Source of the DNA: an uncultured Anaeroplasmataceae bacterium
Lineage (GTDB): Bacteria; Bacillota_I; Bacilli_A; Acholeplasmatales; Anaeroplasmataceae
Length of the DNA: 35,543 nt
Direction of reading: 5' to 3'
Assembly (NCBI GenBank): GCA_944325695.1
Contig: CALVBA010000013.1
Location: 1 to 35,543, forward strand
Shown: piece after piece, positions 1 through 7,803 of the stretch
Layout of the letters: each line of letters opens with the position of its first letter
How positions within the stretch are numbered: the stretch's first letter is position 1
Program-made: the position numbers and the translations under genes
Notes under the pieces: generated by a model
What the model was told of the DNA's origin: nothing
The model's database searches: none
Seen by the model: only the letters and a program-made list of their open reading frames with translations

Positions 1-57
1 AAGATTAACTTTATTGAGGTTTTTTCTTATTATTAAAAATTTTAAAAAATAAAAAAG

Positions 58-96
58 CCAAAGTAAATTCGATAAAAGATTTATCGTTTACTTTGG
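58..96 (-). terminator. Intrinsic terminator closing the leftmost minus-strand operon
   Basis: A long hairpin: outer arms 58-67 and 87-96 (CCAAAGTAAA / TTTACTTTGG), inner arms 70-76 and 80-86 (CGATAAA / TTTATCG) with loop AGA and a 2-base bulge. Read on the minus strand it is followed by a T-rich run (complement of 44-57). It lies 23 bases after the stop of the DUF3137 gene. To its left, a T-run at 20-26 after TTGAGG may be the 3' half of a plus-strand terminator cut off by the window edge, but its partner arm cannot be seen. Confidence 0.85.
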
Positions 97-118
97 AAAT
101 AAATATTCAGACTCTAAA

Positions 119-1009
119 TTATAATGTATCTCCATCTTTAAATTTGCTAGAATTGATTTTTAATTCTTTAATAACTTCTTCAGCAAACAGAATTTGATTA
201 TCAAATGACTTAAAAAGATTTTTATTTATTGGTTTTGTGATTTTAAATTCTAGACTATCAGAAAAATCATTTACTCCTAAAATCAATTTACCATCATGAA
301 AGGCAAATGATAAATGACCTTTAATGCTATTAGCGATTTCTAAGAATTTTATTTGCATCGTTGGTGTTAATAAATAATATACAATATTATCATTTGAGGC
401 ATAAACAGAGAACTTTTTATTAAAATCAATTGACTCTAAATTATATTTTTTTAATCCTTTTGCCGGAATAAATTGTAAGAATTCATTTTCAATAACTTTT
501 AATGTTGATTTCATTTCACGTTTAAAATCAAATATATAGAAACGACCTTGAAAATATGGTTTATACGTTATTCTTACCCTATTTCCAGTACGTATAGTTT
601 GTCGTTTTTGTAATAAAACGTCACTAAATGCATATTGGACATCCTCAAAACTACCATAAATCAAGTCTTCAAGATAAGTTGTATCTGGCTGATCGACAAT
701 TCCACTATCTAATATTTCTTCTAAGTTTACTCCACCTCTATATACATATGTTAAATGTGGAAACTGTTCTTTGATATATGCAGTTAAAATTTTATTTTTA
801 AACGTTTGTTTGATATTTTTCGTATAATGAGATAACGAAGGTACTCCAAAACAAAAAACAATAACAAGGATATATAGAAAAAATTCATTCAATAAAACGC
901 CAAAAACGAATAAAATTAAGGAAAATAGTATTACTAAACTAAGAATGAAAACATATGTTTCTAAATTCTTTCTACGCAATTTTTCTAACTCAACGATTTG
1001 CTTATCCAT
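119..1009 (-). CDS. DUF3137 family membrane protein
   Basis: A 296-residue protein with a short charged N-terminus, two adjacent hydrophobic segments (about residues 20-42 and 44-62) and a long soluble C-terminal part of mixed alpha/beta character. The start is an ATG with GGGAG six bases upstream. This layout, and its position directly after lemA, match the DUF3137 ('galanin-like') family, which frequently accompanies LemA. That family assignment comes from architecture and context, because the family has no catalytic motif to check. The soluble part probably faces the cytoplasm given the short N-terminus and closely spaced TM pair; function is unknown. A small hairpin terminator separates it from lemA, so it may be expressed at a lower level than lemA by read-through. 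Confidence 0.7.
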   Translation of the reverse strand: MDKQIVELEKLRRKNLETYVFILSLVILFSLILFVFGVLLNEFFLYILVIVFCFGVPSLSHYTKNIKQTFKNKILTAYIKEQFPHLTYVYRGGVNLEEILDSGIVDQPDTTYLEDLIYGSFEDVQYAFSDVLLQKRQTIRTGNRVRITYKPYFQGRFYIFDFKREMKSTLKVIENEFLQFIPAKGLKKYNLESIDFNKKFSVYASNDNIVYYLLTPTMQIKFLEIANSIKGHLSFAFHDGKLILGVNDFSDSLEFKITKPINKNLFKSFDNQILFAEEVIKELKINSSKFKDGDTL

Positions 1010-1029
1010 GTATTTCTCCCCTTTTTTAA

Positions 1030-1056
1030 AAAAAGACCATTTAAAATGATCTTTTT
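1030..1056 (-). terminator. Weak terminator or attenuator between lemA and the DUF3137 gene
   Basis: The minus-strand RNA forms AAAAAGATCATTT / AAATGGTCTTTTT with one U-G wobble that would be a C-A mismatch on the plus strand, so the structure belongs to minus-strand transcripts. The 3' arm ends in a run of seven Us. Only about 20 bases separate it from the DUF3137 start codon, leaving no room for an independent promoter, so partial read-through is likely. Confidence 0.6.
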
Positions 1057-1059
1057 AAA

Positions 1060-1620
1060 CTAAAACTCAATTTTGACATCATTTCTTTTATGTTCTTCAA
1101 TTTCAAAGAAATTACGTTTTTCTAAATTAATTTTTTTAGCTACAATGCTTGTTGGGAATGTTACAATCGCTTGATTTAAAACAGTAACATTAGCATTATA
1201 AATACGACGAGATGATTGTAGATTTTCTTCTACTTCTGATATGTTAAACATTAATTCCTTAAAATTAGCTTGTGCTTTTAAATCTGGATAATTTTCTACA
1301 ATAACATTTAAGGAATCTAGTGTTCTTGTAATACTATCAGCAAACTCTTGTTTTTCTTGCATATTTGATTGAACTGTTGGTCGACGCAACTCAATAATTT
1401 TTCTTAATGTTTCATTTTCATGTTTCATATAACCTTTACATGCATCAACTAATTTTGTGATTAAATCAAATCTTTTATTCAAAGCTACATCAATCCCCGA
1501 TTCAGCTTCATCACATTTAACTTCTACACGGCGTAGATGATTCATTGTTGCAATATACCAGATAATTATAATAAATATAATTACAGCAATTACTCCTAAA
1601 AAAATATATAATCCTTCCAT
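1060..1620 (-). CDS. lemA: LemA family membrane-anchored protein
   Basis: A 186-residue protein with one N-terminal TM helix (about residues 4-24) and a long helical cytoplasmic or extracytoplasmic bundle. The family signature is visible: the N-RV--- AESGIDVAL-KRFDLI-KLV segment after the TM, then K-YM-HE-ETL and a central L-VIVENYPDLKA-ANF--LM motif, close to the classical LemA core (ENYPDLKA). The usual LemA length is 180-200 residues, so it appears complete. ATG start with GGAG close upstream. LemA proteins are conserved but of unresolved biochemical role. The next gene downstream encodes its common partner DUF3137, and the gene upstream a lipid kinase, so a membrane-related unit is plausible (inference). 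Confidence 0.92.
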   Translation of the reverse strand: MEGLYIFLGVIAVIIFIIIIWYIATMNHLRRVEVKCDEAESGIDVALNKRFDLITKLVDACKGYMKHENETLRKIIELRRPTVQSNMQEKQEFADSITRTLDSLNVIVENYPDLKAQANFKELMFNISEVEENLQSSRRIYNANVTVLNQAIVTFPTSIVAKKINLEKRNFFEIEEHKRNDVKIEF

Positions 1621-1653
1621 TTTTCTCCACCATCCCTAACTTTTTTCTAATTT

Positions 1654-2553
1654 TTATTTACTAATAATTTTAACATGATTTGGTAAAACTTCAATTTTAA
1701 CTGATCCTCGCATTCCTTCTTCGCCATCTAAGCACCACGGAATATCTTGATTAGTACGAATTTCAACTTTTCTTGCTTCATAATACTTAATTTCCTTATT
1801 TTGCATTTTTTTTATGCCAAATAAGAAAATACCAATAATATGAAAGATCGATTTAATCGAAATTTTACCTTTAACTAAAGGATTATTATCTACAGTAATA
1901 AAATCTAGTTTTCCATCTTTCATACTATTAGTTTTATTAACTTTAAACCCAGCAACACTTTTCGAATTTAAAAATAAAATTAATGAATAATGTCCTTTAA
2001 TATGTTTTTTATCATCTAATACAATGTCTAGATTTAACTCGTTAAAATGAATTAAATCATCGCCAATATTTATAAAATATGCAGCTTTACCAATCAATTT
2101 TTTGATAATTTGTTTGGTTGAATAACTTACCTTAGTAAATATTCCTGCTGCAGCTGCATACATAAAATAACTATTATTTATTTTACAGACATCATAACTT
2201 TGAGCAGTTTTAGAACATATTAAATCCAAAGCAGCATCAATTTTTTTAGGAATATTTAAACTTTGAGCAATATCATTTACCGTCCCTGAAGGAATATATC
2301 CTAATATTGGTTTTTGATTCATGTTAGAAATTCCTTGAATAACTTCGTTAAACGTCCCATCCCCACCAGAAAAAATTAAATAATCGATTGTACCACAACT
2401 ATTTTGAGCTAACTCTCTAGCATGACCTTTATATTTTGTGCCACAAAATTCTACTTCTGAAAATACTTCATTAAGGCGTTTAGCAATTAATAATAAATTA
2501 TCATTAATCTTTCCTTTTCCGCTATTAGGGTTATAAATAAATCGACACTTCAT
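1654..2553 (-). CDS. YegS/BmrU/DgkB-type lipid (diacylglycerol) kinase
   Basis: A 299-residue member of the DAGK-catalytic family. Evidence: N-terminal YNPNSGKGK nucleotide-binding segment (residues 7-15), the catalytic SGGDGTFNEV glycine motif near residue 62-71, and GYIPSGTVNDIA near residue 84-95. The C-terminal half has the two-layer beta region ending in LDGEEG, which in this family contributes to the active site. Expected reaction is ATP-dependent phosphorylation of diacylglycerol or a related lipid at the inner membrane face; B. subtilis DgkB recycles diacylglycerol from lipoteichoic acid synthesis, which cannot be asserted here from sequence alone. ATG start preceded by AAGGTGA. The HAD gene ends six bases upstream, indicating cotranscription. 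Confidence 0.88.
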   Translation of the reverse strand: MKCRFIYNPNSGKGKINDNLLLIAKRLNEVFSEVEFCGTKYKGHARELAQNSCGTIDYLIFSGGDGTFNEVIQGISNMNQKPILGYIPSGTVNDIAQSLNIPKKIDAALDLICSKTAQSYDVCKINNSYFMYAAAAGIFTKVSYSTKQIIKKLIGKAAYFINIGDDLIHFNELNLDIVLDDKKHIKGHYSLILFLNSKSVAGFKVNKTNSMKDGKLDFITVDNNPLVKGKISIKSIFHIIGIFLFGIKKMQNKEIKYYEARKVEIRTNQDIPWCLDGEEGMRGSVKIEVLPNHVKIISK

Positions 2554-2559
2554 CTTTAA

Positions 2560-3216
2560 TCACCTTATTAAAAAAACAAATTTTGCAATATCTTTAGGAT
2601 CATTAACAATATAAGAGGGACTACTTTTAGCTAACTCTAAATAGCTTTTAAAACCATATGTACAAGCAACTGATTTTATTTCGCAAGCTTTAGCTGTTTT
2701 AATATCTACTGGTGAATCCCCCACCATTAAAACTTCGGATGATTTAAGATGATATTCATTTAAAATATATTCTAACATCACAGGACTTGGTTTTTTCTTT
2801 GCTTCATCACTACATCCAAAAACTTCATCAAATAAATTGTTAAAATAATGTTTAACGATTTTTAAGGTATCAAGATGCGGTTTGTTTGATAAAACAAAAA
2901 TTTTTATTCCTTTTCCTTTTAATTCCTTTAATAAATCAATAACATGATTATATGGTTTTGTTTTAATTAAACAATGTTCATGATAATAAGCAGCATAATA
3001 TTGTTTGATATTTTGTAGTAATGGATTATTATCATCAAAAATTTTACTAGCTCTTTTAACTAACATCGTAATTCCATCACCTAAATAATTTTTCGTATCT
3101 TCAATTGTAATTACTGATTTTTTATAGAAAGTTAATGCTTTATTTAATGCATCGTGAATATCTTCTAATGAATCAATAATTGTTCCATCTAAATCAAATA
3201 CGACGGCTTTAATCAA
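2560..3216 (-). CDS. HAD superfamily hydrolase, phosphoglycolate phosphatase (Gph/PpaX)-like
   Basis: A 218-residue HAD subfamily I phosphatase. Motif I FDLDGTIIDS (residues 7-16) supplies the nucleophile and acid/base Asp; motif II FVLSNKP near residue 109 gives the Ser; motif III/IV is the K-KPSP segment (about 141-145) and VGDSPVDI (about 166-173). An alpha-helical cap sits between residues 17 and 80, as in Gph/PpaX. Substrate could be phosphoglycolate, pyrophosphate or a sugar phosphate and is not determined by sequence. The start is TTG at 3216, seven bases after a full AGGAGG; no ATG or GTG in frame is better placed. It lies between the YfcE-like gene and the lipid kinase in one operon. 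Confidence 0.88.
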   Translation of the reverse strand: MIKAVVFDLDGTIIDSLEDIHDALNKALTFYKKSVITIEDTKNYLGDGITMLVKRASKIFDDNNPLLQNIKQYYAAYYHEHCLIKTKPYNHVIDLLKELKGKGIKIFVLSNKPHLDTLKIVKHYFNNLFDEVFGCSDEAKKKPSPVMLEYILNEYHLKSSEVLMVGDSPVDIKTAKACEIKSVACTYGFKSYLELAKSSPSYIVNDPKDIAKFVFLIR

Positions 3217-3230
3217 TGTTATGCCTCCTT

Positions 3231-3770
3231 TTAATAAGATATGTCTAAAACGACTTCTTTTTCTAATGTTTTAACTGTAATTTGTTGATGGTCAATAATA
3301 GCGTAACTTCTAATATCATCTAATTTAGGAATAGAAGTGCTTCCAGGATTAACATATAATACTCCATTAACATCACTATATTTTGGAATATGAAAATGTC
3401 CATAAAAAACAACACTGCCTTTAGGAGCATTTAATGGGTTTTCCGGATTATGAATATGTCCATGCGTAAAATATATAATTTTATTTCCAAAAACTAAAGA
3501 ACTTTCTTTTAAAATTGGAAAGTCCAAAACCATCTCATCAACTTCAGAATCACAATTACCTTTAACACAAATAATTTGGTCTTTGATATCATTTAGCATT
3601 GATACACATAACTTGGGATTATATTCTAATGGTAAATCATTTCTTGGACCATGATATAAAATATCACCTAGTAATACTAATAAACTTGCTTTCTCTTCTT
3701 TAAAACAATCAATTAATTTTTTAACATAATAACTTGATCCGTGTAGATCACTAGCAACCATTATTTTCAT
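3231..3770 (-). CDS. YfcE/MJ0936-type metallophosphodiesterase
   Basis: A 179-residue calcineurin-like phosphoesterase. Metal-binding motifs are all visible: SDLHG (residues 7-11), LGDILYHGPRND (about 34-45), VKGNCD (about 70-75), THGHIHNP (about 103-110) and YGHFHIPKY (about 123-131). Length is normal for the YfcE family, which hydrolyses phosphodiester substrates in vitro; the physiological substrate is unclear. The ATG overlaps the stop of the epimerase-like gene by one base (TAATG), and no separate Shine-Dalgarno is seen, so translation is probably coupled. Confidence 0.9.
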   Translation of the reverse strand: MKIMVASDLHGSSYYVKKLIDCFKEEKASLLVLLGDILYHGPRNDLPLEYNPKLCVSMLNDIKDQIICVKGNCDSEVDEMVLDFPILKESSLVFGNKIIYFTHGHIHNPENPLNAPKGSVVFYGHFHIPKYSDVNGVLYVNPGSTSIPKLDDIRSYAIIDHQQITVKTLEKEVVLDISY

Positions 3771-4633
3771 TAATTTAACGTAATTGTATAACCAGTTTCG
3801 TAACTTTCATTTGGTTTTAAAGAGATTAAGAAGGCTTTATTTAAGAAATTTTTATCAGTATTTTTATTATCCATAATTCCATGCCATGGTTCAAGACATA
3901 CAAAAGGGCAATCTTCCATTTGTGGGTGCCATAGTCCGATTAATGGTAATTTTTCAAAATCTAAGCGAACACTATGATTGTGACGATGTGATTTTAAAGT
4001 AACATTAGAAACATTTTCTAAAATTACAACTCCATGCTTTTTAATTTCTTCTTCAAAATTAATTTGTTGTATAGCATCTTCTTTAAAAGGGTGTTTATCT
4101 CCTGTTAAATTATTCGCAAATTCAAAAATATTCAATTTTTTTGGTTCATCTAACTCTAAATAATAATCACTTGTTTTATCATCATCGTTTAAACGTAAAC
4201 TAAACCCAGTATGAGCTCCGATATGATAATACATCGTTTTATTAGATTTATTTAAAACATTCCAAATTACTTTAATTTGGTTATTTTCTAATTTATATGT
4301 TACATGTAAAACAAATTCATAAGGATATTCTTTTAATGTTTCTTCACTACTTGTAAGTTCATATTTAACCTCATTATTTGTCAAAGATATTACTTTGTAA
4401 GAAGCTAGTTTTCCAAAACCATGATTCACTGGCATTTCATAACGTTTACCATCAATAAAGCATTCATTGTCTTTTAAAAATCCGACAATAGGAAACAACA
4501 TTGGGCTTCTAAATTTCCAAATGGTACTATCGCCATTCCATAAATATTCTTTTTCTTTGTATTTAATACTTTGAAATTCACATCCAATATTCGATGTAGT
4601 TAGTTCAATAATTCCATTATTAATCTTTTCCAT
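3770..4633 (-). CDS. Aldose 1-epimerase (galactose mutarotase, LacX-like) family protein
   Basis: About 287 residues with the beta-sandwich aldose-epimerase pattern: an early YLWNGD...WKFRSPMLFPIVGFLKD block, MPVNHGFG (a probable catalytic His), AHTGFS-RL in the centre, and CLEPWHGIMDN toward the C-terminus (a probable Glu). This resembles the LacX/YeaD branch rather than GalM proper; the sugar or sugar-phosphate substrate is unknown. Start choice: an ATG at 4651 lies almost inside the promoter, whereas the ATG at 4633 has AAAGGAAA seven bases upstream, so 4633 is preferred. First gene of a probable operon continuing through lemA. Confidence 0.85.
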   Translation of the reverse strand: MEKINNGIIELTTSNIGCEFQSIKYKEKEYLWNGDSTIWKFRSPMLFPIVGFLKDNECFIDGKRYEMPVNHGFGKLASYKVISLTNNEVKYELTSSEETLKEYPYEFVLHVTYKLENNQIKVIWNVLNKSNKTMYYHIGAHTGFSLRLNDDDKTSDYYLELDEPKKLNIFEFANNLTGDKHPFKEDAIQQINFEEEIKKHGVVILENVSNVTLKSHRHNHSVRLDFEKLPLIGLWHPQMEDCPFVCLEPWHGIMDNKNTDKNFLNKAFLISLKPNESYETGYTITLN

Positions 4634-4658
4634 ACAAATCTTTCCTTTCATATATCCT

Positions 4659-4687
4659 ATTATATCAAATTTTTTTTAATCTTTAAA
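4659..4687 (-). promoter_or_regulatory. Sigma-A type promoter for the epimerase-to-lemA operon
   Basis: On the minus strand TTTAAA (4682-4687), a 17-base spacer and a perfect TATAAT (4659-4664). The -35 overlaps the end of the SNF2 helicase gene. The predicted start of transcription falls near 4651, which excludes the upstream ATG and supports the ATG at 4633. Confidence 0.55.
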
Positions 4688-7600
4688 TAATTCTAAGACT
4701 TCTTTTTGTGTTAAATTTTTAATAAATTCTTTATCATCACCAACAAAATCCATCAATTTACGTTTATGTTCTTGTAGATTGATAATTTTTTCTTCAACAG
4801 TATTTTTAGCGATTAATTTAATTACTTTAACTTCATTTGTCTGTCCCATACGATAAGAACGATCAGTAGCCTGATTTTCAGCTGCTAAATTCCACCATGG
4901 ATCAAAATGAATTACTACATCAGCACTCGTTAAATTAAGTCCTGTTCCCCCAGCTTTTAAACTGATTAAAAAAACAGAAACATCATTATGATTAAAGTTA
5001 TTGGCCATCTCAAGGCGATCTTTACTACTTGTTTTTCCCGTTAACATGTAATGTTTAATATCTTCATATTGAAGACGATCACTAATTAAATCTAACATTG
5101 ATGTAAAACTTGAGAATAGTAAAACCTTATGACCATCTAAAATATATTCTTTAATAATTTCGATTGCTAATTCCAATTTGGCACTACTTCCTTGATAATC
5201 CTTGATAAATAAGCGTGGATGACAAGCAATTTGACGAAGATGCATTAAAGCCGTTAATGCAAAGAAGCTTTTATTGGTTGCTTCCTTTAACTCTTCTTTA
5301 ACTTTTACTAAATACCCTTCATAAAGTTTACGTTCTTCCTTCGATAAAATAGCATAACTTGGAATAATAATTTTTTCTTTCAAGGTTGTTAAAACATCTT
5401 TTTTTAATCTTCTTAAAATAAATAAACTGATTTTCTTTTTTAAATATGATGTATCTAATTGGTCTTCATATAAATCTTTAAATGTCTTTAAATCTGGTAA
5501 ATATCCCGGTAAAATAAAATCAAAAATACTCCATAAATCCGTTAATGAATTTTCAATTGGTGTACCAGTAAGCGCATATCGCACATGAGCTTGTAGATTT
5601 TTAACTGCCAATGTTTTTTTAGCAAATTGATTTTTTATATACTGAGCTTCATCTAAAATTAAAAAGCGGAATTTAAAATCATAAAATTTTTCACAATCAT
5701 TTAAAAATGAATCATAACTAATAATAAAAATCTTTTTATACCCTTGTTGGATTTGTCTAATTACTTCTTCTCTTTCACTAGCCATCCCAGAAATAATTTC
5801 ACATTCTAACTTATTAGAAAACTTATGAATTTCTTGTTGCCAATTGTAGATTAATGATGTGGGACTGATGATTAATGATGGTTCAGATATTGGATCAAGT
5901 TCTAATAAACTGATTATTTCAAGTGTCTTACCTAACCCCATGTCATCAGCCAATAATCCACCTAAATTATATTTAGCAATAATATGTAACCATTTAACAG
6001 CTTCAATTTGATAATCACGTAAAATATCTTTTAATGGCGATGAAATTTCTAATTTTGATTCTTTATATTGAGCGATATCTTTAAAAAAATCGAAAATTTT
6101 ATTAGAGAAAACAAAATTTTTATAGCTTTGGTCGATATTAAAAGCCTTATATAATGGTAATTGTTGGACAAAACCTTTTTTTACATCTAAATTTAATTCA
6201 TCGACTAAATTCGATAAATTAACAAAACTTTCATCATCTAAATTAATGACAGTGTTATTTCCTAGTTTGAAATAATGTTCATGACTTTTAAATGCTTTAA
6301 TTGCCCCTTCTAACTCATAAGGACTTAACTCTAAATTTTCAAAATTAATATCTAATAAATTATTTGTAATACCAAAGTTAATTTTGAATTGTTTTAATCT
6401 GCGGACTGGCATCTTGTGCAAATTCTCACTTAAAAAGACATCACCATATTCTTTTAACAGCTGCACTTTTTTATCTAAAAAAGTATAAATATTATTTTTA
6501 CCATCTAGAGTATAATCGTTTTCATCTTTAAATCCTAAATGATAAATTAAATTTAAATAATTGCGCTCTTTCACACGATCAATAATAGAATCAGTTTTAA
6601 TACCTTCACTATTATAATAATCAAAATGATATTCTAATAATAATTTGTTATCGACATAATCTAAGTACGTCTTAATGTATAATTTATTGTATTCATCAAA
6701 ATATGATGTAAAAAGATTCGGATAGACTTTTGATAAGAAAGCTCCTTTAACTTCTTTATCGATAATTAAGGTAAACTTATTGTTTTGTAACAAATGCAAA
6801 ATAGATGCATATTTATTAGTAAAAAGCGCTGAGACTAGCCAGATTTTATCTTCATAAAATAAAATAGATGTCTGATTGTTGTGATAAAAATTTATAAATT
6901 TTTGCGTATCAACACCAAAAACATCATTTTCATAATAGAATTTAATTTGCGGATCTTTTTTTACAACTAGATATTTTTGTGTTAAACCACTTAATAAAAC
7001 CTCAATGTCGTTATTTAAGTAAAAAGAAAGCAAAAAATGTAATTTGATGTAATCTAACTTAATTTCTTTTTTTGATTCACCTATATAATTTTCAATAATA
7101 AAGTTAATAAACATTAATCCTTTTTCATCAAATTCATTATTATTAAAACTTGTTTTAAATTCTTTTCCAAAACTAAAAGCTTTTTTAATTTTGTAATTAT
7201 TCACAAGCTCTTCTAAGTTCGTAATTATATATTTTTTACTACGACCGATTTTAAAACTAGCATAAAAAATACCACCTTCTTCTCGCAATAACAAATCAAG
7301 TGTTGCAGAAGAAACATCATAATTTTTGATTAACGCATTTTCTAAACCCGTAAAAGCTTCTTGCATTTGGTCATGCATAACACTTTTCGGATCAAAATTG
7401 GCTTTTGTACGTTCATAATTATTGTCTTTTACAACAAACATTAAAGCCACTTGATGTTGGCAATAATCCCCTTTTTGACAACTACATTCTCCTATTATTG
7501 AGTTAGGTGATGTGATTAGTTTTGTTTCAGCGCCATCATTAAAAGAAGCCTCAAAAATAAGACTATTGTCATAATCTTTTCCATCATATATTTTTAAATT

Positions 7601-7696
7601 ATTATAATCTTTTTTTTGATACAATCTAAAACCCGCATTAAGGACGTTTAAATCGCCTGTAATTTCGCGAATTTTAGCGATATCTAAATTAATCAT
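4676..7696 (-). CDS. Stand-alone SNF2-family helicase with N-terminal SWIM zinc finger
   Basis: A 1006-residue Swi2/Snf2 ATPase. A SWIM-type zinc finger is present at residues 71-81 (C-S-C then C-Q-H: CxCx5CxH). A long middle region (about 100-550) corresponds to the bacterial SNF2-associated part. The ATPase core has Walker A DDMGLGKT (about 583-590), DEAQ box (about 682-685), the LTGTPIENS motif III region, and C-terminal helicase lobe with FSSF, KAGGTGLNLTSADVV and the arginine-finger region QATDRSYRMGQ. Such proteins translocate on duplex DNA and remodel protein-DNA complexes; in bacteria RapA-like and SWIM-SNF2 types exist, and this is the latter. No methylase, nuclease or other defence gene flanks it. 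ATG with GAGGTGG upstream. Confidence 0.92.
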   Translation of the reverse strand: MINLDIAKIREITGDLNVLNAGFRLYQKKDYNNLKIYDGKDYDNSLIFEASFNDGAETKLITSPNSIIGECSCQKGDYCQHQVALMFVVKDNNYERTKANFDPKSVMHDQMQEAFTGLENALIKNYDVSSATLDLLLREEGGIFYASFKIGRSKKYIITNLEELVNNYKIKKAFSFGKEFKTSFNNNEFDEKGLMFINFIIENYIGESKKEIKLDYIKLHFLLSFYLNNDIEVLLSGLTQKYLVVKKDPQIKFYYENDVFGVDTQKFINFYHNNQTSILFYEDKIWLVSALFTNKYASILHLLQNNKFTLIIDKEVKGAFLSKVYPNLFTSYFDEYNKLYIKTYLDYVDNKLLLEYHFDYYNSEGIKTDSIIDRVKERNYLNLIYHLGFKDENDYTLDGKNNIYTFLDKKVQLLKEYGDVFLSENLHKMPVRRLKQFKINFGITNNLLDINFENLELSPYELEGAIKAFKSHEHYFKLGNNTVINLDDESFVNLSNLVDELNLDVKKGFVQQLPLYKAFNIDQSYKNFVFSNKIFDFFKDIAQYKESKLEISSPLKDILRDYQIEAVKWLHIIAKYNLGGLLADDMGLGKTLEIISLLELDPISEPSLIISPTSLIYNWQQEIHKFSNKLECEIISGMASEREEVIRQIQQGYKKIFIISYDSFLNDCEKFYDFKFRFLILDEAQYIKNQFAKKTLAVKNLQAHVRYALTGTPIENSLTDLWSIFDFILPGYLPDLKTFKDLYEDQLDTSYLKKKISLFILRRLKKDVLTTLKEKIIIPSYAILSKEERKLYEGYLVKVKEELKEATNKSFFALTALMHLRQIACHPRLFIKDYQGSSAKLELAIEIIKEYILDGHKVLLFSSFTSMLDLISDRLQYEDIKHYMLTGKTSSKDRLEMANNFNHNDVSVFLISLKAGGTGLNLTSADVVIHFDPWWNLAAENQATDRSYRMGQTNEVKVIKLIAKNTVEEKIINLQEHKRKLMDFVGDDKEFIKNLTQKEVLELFKD

Positions 7697-7728
7697 TAAA
7701 CCACCTCAATAAAATATAATACTAATCT

Positions 7729-7734
7729 ATTATA
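7729..7734 (-). promoter_or_regulatory. Extended -10 promoter for the SNF2 helicase gene
   Basis: Minus strand reads TATGATATAAT, a perfect TATAAT with the TGn extension. No convincing -35 is found at 16-18 bases. It lies 33 bases upstream of the ATG. Confidence 0.5.
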
Positions 7735-7779
7735 TCATATTTTTAGAAAGATAATATCAAATTTTTACATCTAAAAAAT

Positions 7780-7803
7780 AAACCCACTTCTAAAAGTGGA
7801 TTT
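7780..7803 (-). terminator. Terminator of the FtsX-type permease gene
   Basis: Stem CCACTT / AAGTGG (7784-7789, 7794-7799) extended by AAA/TTT pairs and one wobble that pairs only in the minus-strand RNA; a T-rich run follows (complement of 7771-7782). The stem overlaps the stop codon of the permease gene. Confidence 0.75.
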
